Assembly: GCA_051748565.1 (NCBI GenBank)
Contig: JBNJHN010000030.1
Location: 1-20,312 of the forward strand
Reading direction: 5' to 3'
Length of the DNA stretch: 20,312 bases
Source of the DNA: SKPH01 sp051748565
Lineage (GTDB): Bacteria > Bacillota > Dethiobacteria > DTU022
Shown here piece by piece: positions 5,703 to 13,301 of this stretch (the stretch's first letter is position 1; every line of letters begins with the position of its first letter). Both the position numbers and the translations under genes were made by a program. The notes under the pieces are model-generated. The model did not search any database. It saw only the letters and a program-made list of their open reading frames with translations, and was not told where the DNA came from.

Positions 5703-8537
5703 TTGTCAGCAGGAGAAATAATAATTCGTGGAGCAAGAGAGCATAATTTAAAAAATATCAATCTATCCTTGCCCCGCAATCAATTAATTGTTTTAACAGG
5801 TTTAAGCGGTTCGGGAAAATCATCCCTGGCCTTCGATACAATTTATGCCGAGGGGCAGCGCCGTTACGTTGAATCGCTTTCGGCTTATGCCCGCCAGTTT
5901 CTCGGACAGATGGATAAACCCGACCTTGATCAAATAGAAGGTTTATCGCCTGCGATATCGATAGATCAAAAAACAGCATCACGCAATCCGCGTTCTACTG
6001 TGGGCACGGTTACCGAGATATATGATTATGTCCGGCTGCTTTATGCGCGAATAGGTAATCCGCACTGCCCGAGCTGCCAAAAGGAAATCAGCCAGCAGAC
6101 GGTCCAGCAGATGGTCGATCAGATTTCGAGATTGCCTACTGAAACACGAATCCAGATCCTGGCTCCAATGGTGCGCAGCCGTAAAGGTGAATATACGCGT
6201 CTCTTTGAAGATATGCGCCGCAAAGGTTATGTCCGGGTGCGGGTTGACGGAGAGGTGCGCGATCTGGAAGAAGAGATTACACTTGACAAGCAAAAGAAAC
6301 ACAATATCGAGGTAGTTGTTGACCGATTGGTCATTCGGGAAGGTGTTCAGGTCCGTCTTGCTGATTCTCTGGAAACAGCCCTTAAATTAAGCGAAGGCCT
6401 GGTATTGGTTCAGGAGGTGGGTGGTTCGGAGCTGCTTTTCAGTGAGAACTTTGCCTGCGCCGAATGCGGTTTCAGCTTTGAGGAGATCAGCCCGCGTATT
6501 TTTTCATTCAACAGCCCCTATGGGGCCTGTCCCGATTGTAGTGGCCTGGGAACCAGAGCTGAATTTTCTGCAGAACTGGTCATTCCTTACCCCGAGTTAT
6601 CAATCCGTGAAGGGGCGATCCACCCCTGGTCAGGGCAAAACTATTATAAACAGTTTCTCGAAGCAGCGGCGGAAGAGTGGGACGTAGACCTGGATACACC
6701 TTTTGAAGATTTATCTTCGGAGGCACAGCGTAAAATCTTATATGGATCCCCAGAAAAAGTAAACTTTCGATATATAAATATGTTTAAAAGGGTCCGCTCT
6801 TACAGAAAAGTATTTCCGGGGGTGCTTAAACTTCTGGAGAGGCGCTATGCTTCCACCAGTTCAGAAGAAATGCGGGCCGACATGGAACGTTATATGCAGA
6901 TCAGGCCTTGTCTGACCTGTAAGGGCAGTCGTCTGAAACCGGCAAGCCTTGCTGTGTTGCTCGGAGGTAAAAATATTGCTGAAATCTCAGCTTTGACAGT
7001 TGAGCAGGCAGCAGTGTTTTTTGAAGCACTGCAGCTGACTGAAAGAGAGCAATACATCGGCCGGCAGGTTCTTAAGGAAATAGGCGAAAGACTGCAGTTC
7101 CTGCGTAATGTGGGTTTGCAGTATCTGAATCTCGACCGTGCAGCCGCTACCCTCTCGGGAGGAGAAGCACAACGAATCAGGTTGGCTACCCAGATTGGAT
7201 CCGGTTTGACCGGGGTCATTTACATTCTCGATGAACCGAGCATAGGCTTACATCAGAGGGATAATGCCCGGCTGATTAAAACCCTTAAAGCGCTGCGTGA
7301 TCTGGGCAATACTGTCCTGGTGGTCGAACACGATGAGGAGACCATCCGCAGTGCGGACCATCTGGTTGATATAGGGCCGGGAGCAGGAGCCGGCGGTGGT
7401 TGGATAGTTGCACAGGGGACAGTTGATGACATAATTGCAGCAAGGGATTCTATTACCGGGGATTATCTGGCAGGCAGAAGGGCTGTTGTCATTCCGGATC
7501 AGCGGCGCCCCTGTAACGATAGATGGATCTGGGTACGTGGGGCCCGTGAACACAATCTGAAAAATATTGATGTTGGTATACCGCTTGGCCTCTTTGTATG
7601 TGTTGCCGGAGTATCGGGATCCGGAAAAAGCACCCTGGTTAATGAAATCCTGGCCCGCAGCCTGGCCCGGAAACTTCACCGATCCCGCGAACAGCCCGGT
7701 GAACATAACGGTATAGAAGGAGTGGAACACCTCGACAAGGTTATTGTTATCGACCAATCACCAATTGGACGGACACCTCGATCCAACCCGGCCACTTACA
7801 CCGGACTTTTCGATGGGATCCGTGAAATATTCTCCAAAACAACCGAATCTCGCCGCCGTGGTTATCGGCCCGGGCGCTTTAGTTTTAATGTCAAAGGCGG
7901 GCGTTGTGAAGCCTGCCGTGGTGACGGGATTTTAAGAATTGAAATGCATTTTTTGCCTGATGTATATGTTCCGTGTGAAGTCTGTAACGGTAAAAGATAC
8001 AATCGGGAAACCCTGGAAGTGCGATACAAGGAAAAAAATATTGCAGATGTCCTGGCCATGAATGTCGAAGAAGCTCTCGATTTCTTTTCTGCTATCCCCA
8101 AAGTTCAGCGCAAACTTCAGCTTCTTTTTGACGTCGGTCTTGGTTATATTCACCTGGGACAACCGGCAACAACCCTTTCCGGAGGAGAGGCACAGCGAGT
8201 CAAACTGGCCACAGAACTCTCGCGGCGCAGCAATGGACGCAGCCTCTATATCCTTGATGAGCCGACCACCGGATTGCACCTTGATGATATTAGCAAATTG
8301 CTTATTATTCTTGAACGCCTGGTCGAAAGCGGTAATACAGTTGTGGTTATTGAACACAACCTGGAGGTTCTGAAAAGGGCCGATTATTTGATCGATCTGG
8401 GTCCTGAAGGTGGTGACGGAGGGGGGCAGGTTGTGGCTGCCGGAACCCCTGAAGAGGTGGCCCTGTGTCCTAATTCGTACACCGGGCTCTGGTTGACGGG
8501 AATACTCCCGGACAAACTTGCAGGCATTAAAAAATAA
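5703..8537 (+). CDS. uvrA: Excinuclease ABC subunit A
   Basis: UvrA is the dimeric ABC-type ATPase that first recognises DNA lesions and hands them to UvrB. At 944 residues it has the standard length. The first nucleotide-binding domain has Walker A GLSGSGKSS at 33-41 and its signature LSGGEAQRI near 483. The second has Walker A GVSGSGKST near 635 and LSGGEAQRVKL near 824. Two zinc-binding modules are intact: CAEC...CPDC near 250-280 and CEAC...CEVC near 734-762. The UvrB-binding/signature-domain insert lies between the first Walker A and the first ABC signature. TTG 5703 gives an N terminus running quickly into IIIRGAREHNLKN, as in other UvrA proteins, and is backed by GAGGTG at 6-base spacing. 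It lies 16 bases after uvrB and 20 bases before uvrC. Confidence 0.98.
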   Translation: MSAGEIIIRGAREHNLKNINLSLPRNQLIVLTGLSGSGKSSLAFDTIYAEGQRRYVESLSAYARQFLGQMDKPDLDQIEGLSPAISIDQKTASRNPRSTVGTVTEIYDYVRLLYARIGNPHCPSCQKEISQQTVQQMVDQISRLPTETRIQILAPMVRSRKGEYTRLFEDMRRKGYVRVRVDGEVRDLEEEITLDKQKKHNIEVVVDRLVIREGVQVRLADSLETALKLSEGLVLVQEVGGSELLFSENFACAECGFSFEEISPRIFSFNSPYGACPDCSGLGTRAEFSAELVIPYPELSIREGAIHPWSGQNYYKQFLEAAAEEWDVDLDTPFEDLSSEAQRKILYGSPEKVNFRYINMFKRVRSYRKVFPGVLKLLERRYASTSSEEMRADMERYMQIRPCLTCKGSRLKPASLAVLLGGKNIAEISALTVEQAAVFFEALQLTEREQYIGRQVLKEIGERLQFLRNVGLQYLNLDRAAATLSGGEAQRIRLATQIGSGLTGVIYILDEPSIGLHQRDNARLIKTLKALRDLGNTVLVVEHDEETIRSADHLVDIGPGAGAGGGWIVAQGTVDDIIAARDSITGDYLAGRRAVVIPDQRRPCNDRWIWVRGAREHNLKNIDVGIPLGLFVCVAGVSGSGKSTLVNEILARSLARKLHRSREQPGEHNGIEGVEHLDKVIVIDQSPIGRTPRSNPATYTGLFDGIREIFSKTTESRRRGYRPGRFSFNVKGGRCEACRGDGILRIEMHFLPDVYVPCEVCNGKRYNRETLEVRYKEKNIADVLAMNVEEALDFFSAIPKVQRKLQLLFDVGLGYIHLGQPATTLSGGEAQRVKLATELSRRSNGRSLYILDEPTTGLHLDDISKLLIILERLVESGNTVVVIEHNLEVLKRADYLIDLGPEGGDGGGQVVAAGTPEEVALCPNSYTGLWLTGILPDKLAGIKK

Positions 8538-8557
8538 AAGATGCCAGGGGTAACTAC

Positions 8558-10441
8558 ATGCGCGATTTGCTGAAAGAAAAAGTCAGCCGCTTTCCTGAAC
8601 AACCGGGAGTTTATCTGCTCAGGGATGAAGAAAATCGCATTATTTATATTGGCAAAGCCCTGTCATTACGAACAAGGGTACGCTCATACCTGACTGAAAT
8701 TCCGGAGAGCTCACCACGCCTTAAATCGCTGCAGTCAAAATTAGTTGATATAGACTATATAGTAACCGACACAGAAGTTGAAGCCCTAATTCTCGAGTGC
8801 AATCTGATCAAAGAGTACCGCCCGCGCTTTAACGTTAATCTCAAGGACGATAAAGATTACCCTTACCTGATCATTACAGCTGAACTTTATCCCCGCCTGG
8901 AATTACTGCGCCTGTCCCAAAAAAATGGGCGCCGGGGTCGTTACAAGCTTGTACCGGAAAAAGAAGAGCATCGTTTCGGACCTTATACAAATCTGGGGGC
9001 AGTACGGGAGACAATGCGCCTGCTTGGTTCAATATTTCCTCTGCGCCGCTGCCGGCAGCCTCTGGATGGAAGACCTTCACCTAACAGGCCTTGCCTAAAT
9101 TACCAGATGAAACGATGCCTTGCCCCATGTCGGGGTGAAAGTGTTGTTGCAACGAGAGATTATGACAAAATGGTCAAACATGTTGTTCTCTATTTACAGG
9201 GCCGTTACGGAGAGCTGGAGGATAAATTGAAGCGGCAGATGGAAGATTCAGCTCGCGAGCAGCGTTTTGAAGAAGCTGCAGCTTTTCGGGATCGCCTGCT
9301 TTCGCTTAAACGGGTAGCCGGTCAACGCCAGAAGATGCTTTCGATTGAGAACAGTATTGATCGCGATGTCCTGGCCCTGGCAAGGCTTAAAGATAGTGTG
9401 GCAGTCTATCTCTTTCAAATCAGGGACGGCAAATTGCTCAGTCAGGATCATTTCCCTTTAAGTGGAGCTGAAGATATTGGAAACGATGAGGTTATAGCCT
9501 CTTTCATTAAAAACTATTATAATCGTGAAGAAGATCCACCTGCAGAGATAATAGTATCCGATCGGCCTGCTGACGCCGACCTGCTGCATCGATGGCTCAG
9601 GGAAAAAGCGAAACGAAATGTTAATCTGCGAAATCCTCAGCGTGGTTCGCTGAAAAAGCTGGTTGAACTGGCCCGGCGTAACTGCCTTCTCCGCATGCAG
9701 GAAGAGGAAGAGCAGCAAAAACGGGTGATTGAAGAACCCCTGATTGAGCTGGCCCGGCTGCTTGGTTTAAAGGATTTGCCGGAAAGGATTGAAGGCTATG
9801 ATATCTCTCACCTGCGTGGTGGGGAGCCGGTTGGAGCAATGGTAGTCTTTCAAAACGGAGAGCCACAAAAAGATGCTTACCGCCGTTTCAATATCAAGCA
9901 GGCATCCGGCGGGGATGACTATGCCGCCCTGCAGGAAGTTTTACAGAGAAGGGCGGGTTGGGGAAGCTGGACTGAGCCCCACCTGGTTCTTATTGACGGA
10001 GGAAGGGGGCAGCTTAATGCAGCCTTCGAGGCCCTGCATGGAACTGCCCTGGAAGGGATACCGGTAATTGCCCTGGCCAAAGATCCGGATCAACTTTTTC
10101 TTACCGGGTCAATGCTGCCAATGCGTCTTGCGGCGAACGACCCAATGCTGCAACTTCTGCAGCGTATTCGCGATGAAGCTCACCGCTTTGCCGTAGTCGG
10201 ACACCGCCGCCGCAGGAACCGCCGTAGTATCCAATCCCTTCTCGAAGATATCCCCGGTATAGGCCCGGCCCGCCGAAAAGCTCTTCTCGATTATTTTGGC
10301 AGCAACAGCAAAATCAGTCAGGCCAATGTTGAGCAACTTCGAAAAGTTCCCGGAATAGATGTCAAGCTTGCCGGGATGATCTTCAGTGAACTGCGCAGTG
10401 AACATCAAAATATATCTAAAACGGGTCGGCCCAGTTCCTGA
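8558..10441 (+). CDS. uvrC: Excinuclease ABC subunit C
   Basis: UvrC makes both incisions flanking the lesion in the UvrB-DNA complex. The 627-residue protein shows, in order: a GIY-YIG nuclease domain (GVYL at 17-20, YIGKA at 30-34, Arg39, Glu76) for the 3' cut; four cysteines, Cys165, 179, 187 and 191, at the place where E. coli UvrC binds an iron-sulfur cluster; a UVR domain at about 216-251 for UvrB contact; an RNase H-like nuclease with Asp415 in GYDISH and Asp480 in LIDGG for the 5' cut; and tandem helix-hairpin-helix motifs at about 563-612 (DIPGIGPARR, KVPGI). The start is ATG with AGGGG 7 bases upstream. The C-terminal tail ends near a promoter that serves the next cluster, so this is the last gene of the uvr unit. 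Confidence 0.98.
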   Translation: MRDLLKEKVSRFPEQPGVYLLRDEENRIIYIGKALSLRTRVRSYLTEIPESSPRLKSLQSKLVDIDYIVTDTEVEALILECNLIKEYRPRFNVNLKDDKDYPYLIITAELYPRLELLRLSQKNGRRGRYKLVPEKEEHRFGPYTNLGAVRETMRLLGSIFPLRRCRQPLDGRPSPNRPCLNYQMKRCLAPCRGESVVATRDYDKMVKHVVLYLQGRYGELEDKLKRQMEDSAREQRFEEAAAFRDRLLSLKRVAGQRQKMLSIENSIDRDVLALARLKDSVAVYLFQIRDGKLLSQDHFPLSGAEDIGNDEVIASFIKNYYNREEDPPAEIIVSDRPADADLLHRWLREKAKRNVNLRNPQRGSLKKLVELARRNCLLRMQEEEEQQKRVIEEPLIELARLLGLKDLPERIEGYDISHLRGGEPVGAMVVFQNGEPQKDAYRRFNIKQASGGDDYAALQEVLQRRAGWGSWTEPHLVLIDGGRGQLNAAFEALHGTALEGIPVIALAKDPDQLFLTGSMLPMRLAANDPMLQLLQRIRDEAHRFAVVGHRRRRNRRSIQSLLEDIPGIGPARRKALLDYFGSNSKISQANVEQLRKVPGIDVKLAGMIFSELRSEHQNISKTGRPSS

Positions 10442-10462
10442 CCCAATAACAGCATCCCTTTA

Positions 10463-10476
10463 TGCTATACTATAAT
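10463..10476 (+). promoter_or_regulatory. Extended -10 promoter for cof-rapZ-whiA
   Basis: TG-C-TATACT (10463-10471) is an extended -10 element that runs into an overlapping perfect TATAAT (10471-10476), in the 49 bases between uvrC and the next gene. No convincing -35 is present at 16-18 bases from either hexamer. A short inverted repeat, AGCAT (10451-10455) with ATGCT (10462-10466), overlaps the TG extension. Transcription would begin about 10478-10483, very close to the ribosome binding site, so the leader would be very short or leaderless-like. Confidence 0.5.
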
Positions 10477-10477
10477 C

Positions 10478-10483
10478 GAGGTG
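10478..10483 (+). promoter_or_regulatory. Ribosome binding site deciding the Cof-type phosphatase start
   Basis: GAGGTG is 7 bases before ATG 10491 and only 4 before the in-frame TTG 10488, favouring the ATG. Confidence 0.55.
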
Positions 10484-10490
10484 ACCCTTG

Positions 10491-11324
10491 ATGCGTTTTC
10501 GTATGATTGCCGCAGATTTAGACGATACATTGCTTGATAAAAATTCAAAAATATCACTCCGTAACAGAGAAGCGATCGGCAGAGCGGTCGGCCAGGGTGT
10601 AATTTTTGTCATCGCCACCGGCCGAATGTTTAAGACCAGTGTGGTTTACATGAACGAACTTTCGCAAAATGGCGATACGCCTATGATTAATTATCACGGG
10701 GCTTTGATTAAAAAAGCAAAGAGCAGGGAAATTATTTTACATCAACCTATCAATACCGGGCTGGCTGCCTCGGTAATTGAAGAAGCGGAGAGACAGGATT
10801 GTCATGTAAGTCTATTTATTGATGACAATCTTTACATCAGAGAAGAAAGTGAGTATTCCCGTTATTACCAAAAGATGGTAAATATAGAGCTGGAGCAGGT
10901 TGGTGATCTAAGCGCTTTTCTCAAAAACAATAACAGCAATCCCAGCAAATTGAGTATTATTAGATGGGATGGCCGTATCGATGAAATTGAAGCCGGGTTT
11001 AGGGATATCTTCGGTGAGAAACTGTCTGTCCTCCAATCAAGGCCGCATTTTCTAGAAATTACGGATCAAAAAGCGACCAAAGGACAGGCCCTGCGCTGGC
11101 TGGCTGAACGCGAAGGAATCAAACCTGAAGAAGTGATAGCTTTCGGCGACGGTCAAAATGATCTGGACATGATCAGCTATGCCGGCCTGGGGGTTGCAGT
11201 GGCAAATGCCCGCCCGCAGGTACTCGAGGCTGCCGACCTTATTACCTCATCGAATAATGAGGATGGTGTGGCGGAAGTGATCGAAAAATATGTATTAGGC
11301 ATGGAGGCATATGCTAATGAGTAA
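10491..11324 (+). CDS. Cof-type HAD-superfamily hydrolase
   Basis: This 277-residue protein belongs to the Cof/IIB subfamily of haloacid-dehalogenase phosphatases, cytoplasmic enzymes that dephosphorylate sugar phosphates, flavin mononucleotide, pyridoxal phosphate and similar small molecules. Motif I is DLDDTLL near residue 8, with the nucleophile Asp and general acid Asp two residues apart. Motif II is the Thr of VIATGR near 41. Motif III is the Lys in ATKGQAL, and motif IV is GDGQNDLDM. The cap domain between motifs II and III, about residues 85-185, is of the C2B type and decides the substrate, which cannot be predicted here. It starts the cluster with rapZ, whose start overlaps its end by 8 bases, so the two are translationally coupled. 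Confidence 0.92.
   Translation: MRFRMIAADLDDTLLDKNSKISLRNREAIGRAVGQGVIFVIATGRMFKTSVVYMNELSQNGDTPMINYHGALIKKAKSREIILHQPINTGLAASVIEEAERQDCHVSLFIDDNLYIREESEYSRYYQKMVNIELEQVGDLSAFLKNNNSNPSKLSIIRWDGRIDEIEAGFRDIFGEKLSVLQSRPHFLEITDQKATKGQALRWLAEREGIKPEEVIAFGDGQNDLDMISYAGLGVAVANARPQVLEAADLITSSNNEDGVAEVIEKYVLGMEAYANE
11303..11307 (+). promoter_or_regulatory. Ribosome binding site deciding the rapZ start
   Basis: GGAGG inside the end of the phosphatase gene is 9 bases before ATG 11317 but only 3 before the in-frame ATG 11311, so 11317 is preferred. Confidence 0.6.
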
Positions 11325-12180
11325 GTCGAACAATATGCGTGTCGTATTGATAACCGGATTATCCGGTGCAGGCAAAAGCCACACCCTGAATAGTTTCGAA
11401 GACCTGGGATATTACTGTGTTGACAATATGCCGCCGACCCTGATACCAGTATTTGCCGATTTGTTTGTGCAGTCTGAAAACAAGAAAGTGGCTCTGGTAT
11501 GTGATCTGCGAGGGGCGGCTTTTTTTGAAGACCTTTTTGAAGCCCTGCTCGGGCTGGAAGAACGTAAAATTGATTACGAGATTCTTTTCCTGGTAGCAAG
11601 CGACGATGTTCTGATCAAGCGTTACAAGGAAACACGCCGCCGCCACCCTATGGGTGATATTAGTCTGCCGGAAGCAATAAGAGGAGAGCGGGAAGCTTTA
11701 AGTGAATTGAGGGGAAAAGCAAGCCAGGAAATTGACACATCATTTTTGAAGCCATGGGAATTGAAGGCTCTTATTGTGGAGCTCTATGAACCGGAACAGA
11801 GAGAAAAAAATATGCAGATCCGTTTTGTTTCATTTGGCTTCAAGTATGGCCTGCCCCCGGATGCGGACTTGGTTTTCGATGTTCGCTTCCTGCCAAATCC
11901 TCACTATGTTGACCATCTCAGAGCGTTGACCGGCGAAGATGACCAGGTGAAAGATTATCTTTGGCGGTGGGCGGAGACCTCAAAATATTTTCAGAAAGTA
12001 AAAGATTTACTGGAGTTTTCTATTCCTTTTTATATCAAAGAGGGAAAAGTAAGTTTGATTATCGCTATCGGCTGCACGGGGGGCAAGCACCGCTCCGTGG
12101 TTATAGCCGATGAACTCGGGCATGTACTGGGATCAAATTTTAACATTGCTGTTGAACACAGGGATATTAATAAGAACTAA
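11317..12180 (+). CDS. rapZ: RapZ/YvcJ family nucleotide-binding protein
   Basis: This 287-residue protein is a full-length RapZ (YvcJ) homologue. The N-terminal P-loop domain has Walker A GLSGAGKS at residues 14-21, followed by the family sequence GYYCVDNMPP. Further family landmarks are VCDLRG near 61 and IDTSFLKPWELK near 139. The C-terminal domain has SFGFKYGLP near 172, FDVRFLPNP near 187 and GCTGGKHRS at 252-260, which in E. coli RapZ belongs to the RNA/metabolite-binding half. In enterobacteria RapZ controls GlmS through small RNAs and GlmZ; in Firmicutes YvcJ binds and hydrolyses nucleotides and its role is less clear. It sits directly before whiA, the usual partner, but the normally intervening yvcK is missing. 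It overlaps the phosphatase gene by 8 bases. Confidence 0.95.
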   Translation: MSKSNNMRVVLITGLSGAGKSHTLNSFEDLGYYCVDNMPPTLIPVFADLFVQSENKKVALVCDLRGAAFFEDLFEALLGLEERKIDYEILFLVASDDVLIKRYKETRRRHPMGDISLPEAIRGEREALSELRGKASQEIDTSFLKPWELKALIVELYEPEQREKNMQIRFVSFGFKYGLPPDADLVFDVRFLPNPHYVDHLRALTGEDDQVKDYLWRWAETSKYFQKVKDLLEFSIPFYIKEGKVSLIIAIGCTGGKHRSVVIADELGHVLGSNFNIAVEHRDINKN

Positions 12181-12196
12181 CTGGAGGCAGTGGTAA

Positions 12197-13141
12197 TTGT
12201 CTTTAACCAGGCAGGTAAAACAAGAACTGGCCAGAGAGCAGGAATCGCTGGCCTGTTGCAGTTCCTGGGAGTTAAAGGCGTTGCTTCTCAGGAATGGCTT
12301 CTATACTATCCGTCAGATAACTCATATTTTAAGCATCGAAGTTGATGACATAGCTGTTGCCCGGCGCCTTTTTAACCTGCTGCGCAAGGCTGGAGTTGCT
12401 TCTCCGGCGATCGTAAGACAGCAGGAAAAAAGGCTGCAAAGAAGCCAATTCTTAGTCCAGGTAATCGGTCGTGATCAGGTAGATGCCTTGCTGGTGTATC
12501 TTGATCTAAAAGAAGCGGGTCGCCACCTGAGTTTGTCACACCGCTATACGGCAGTTCCAAAAAGAAAATGCTGCCGCAGAGCATTTTTGCGGGGAGCGTT
12601 CCTGGCCGGAGGCAGTATCAGCATATCCAGGCGTTCGGGTTATCACCTCGAATTAAATTGCCGCAGTTATGAAGATGCCCATTTTGATCAAAAAATATTG
12701 GAATGCTTTGATCTTAAACCTCTGGTCAGGCGCAGAAGTGGTTCTGTTTTTCTCTATTTCAAAAATGCAGAATCGGTTGCTGACTACCTGCGCGTTATCG
12801 GGGCCGGTAACACTTTATTGCAGCTTGAAAGCATGCGGGTAGTGAAAAGTATGCGCAACCAGATTAACCGGCTGGTTAATTTTGAAACTGCTAACCTGGA
12901 AAAAGTGGTTGCATCATCGCAGCAGCAGCTTGATACTATTGAAAGGATCGATCTCCTGATCGGCCTAATGAATCTTTCGCCAGCCCTGCGTGAGGCGGCC
13001 CTTATTAGGAAGCTTCATCCCGAGTCATCCTTAAAGGAACTGGGGGAAATGCTGGACCCTCCTGTCAGCAAGTCGGGCATGAATCACCGTTTCCGGCAGC
13101 TGGAGAAAATTTTGACCAAAGCGTCACATGCTAAATATTAG
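12197..13141 (+). CDS. whiA: DNA-binding protein WhiA
   Basis: The 314-residue protein is a WhiA family member. It has the usual N-terminal start (VKQEL), a degenerate LAGLIDADG homing-endonuclease-like fold including FLRGAFLAGGSISISRR near residue 132 and HLELNCRSYED, and a C-terminal helix-turn-helix region near 255-305 (ALREAALIRKLHPESSLKEL, then SKSGMNHRFRQLEKI). Lost catalytic residues are normal for WhiA, which binds DNA without cutting. In Streptomyces it activates sporulation genes with WhiB; in B. subtilis it affects cell division and chromosome segregation. TTG start with GGAGG 9 bases upstream. It follows rapZ after 16 bases and ends its transcription unit; no crh/HPr gene follows, unlike in Bacillus. 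Confidence 0.95.
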   Translation: MSLTRQVKQELAREQESLACCSSWELKALLLRNGFYTIRQITHILSIEVDDIAVARRLFNLLRKAGVASPAIVRQQEKRLQRSQFLVQVIGRDQVDALLVYLDLKEAGRHLSLSHRYTAVPKRKCCRRAFLRGAFLAGGSISISRRSGYHLELNCRSYEDAHFDQKILECFDLKPLVRRRSGSVFLYFKNAESVADYLRVIGAGNTLLQLESMRVVKSMRNQINRLVNFETANLEKVVASSQQQLDTIERIDLLIGLMNLSPALREAALIRKLHPESSLKELGEMLDPPVSKSGMNHRFRQLEKILTKASHAKY

Positions 13142-13301
13142 CAAAAATCATGCCAGTCAGACAATTAAAGGGCAGGATTTGGAAAATTAATGGCGAATAA
13201 ACTAGATACCGTTTGTCTACCTGCCATTTCAACCTGTTTCTTTTTGGCTGGCTGATTTTGTTTTGAAAGGCATATTCTAAAACGGTGCTGGGGAGAAAGC
13301 T
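13142..13301 (+). other. 160-base intergenic leader before rpoN
   Basis: No gene is seen. GGCAGG (13171-13176) can pair with CCTGCC (13220-13225), while ATGGC (13190-13194) can pair with GCCAT (13223-13227); the two pairings share bases 13223-13225 and so exclude each other. A T-rich run (13236-13245) follows. This could be an attenuator or a weak whiA terminator. I found no convincing sigma-70 promoter and no GG/GC pair at sigma-54 spacing. The base-pairing potential is short and may be chance. Confidence 0.3.

Noticed and set aside
13244..13263. Sigma-54 promoter upstream of rpoN (autoregulation)
   Set aside because: TTGGC is present, but the GC of a -12 element is absent at the required spacing from either GG.
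13263..13278. TTGAAA / TATTCT promoter before rpoN
   Set aside because: The two hexamers are only 4 bases apart, and neither has a partner at 16-18 bases.
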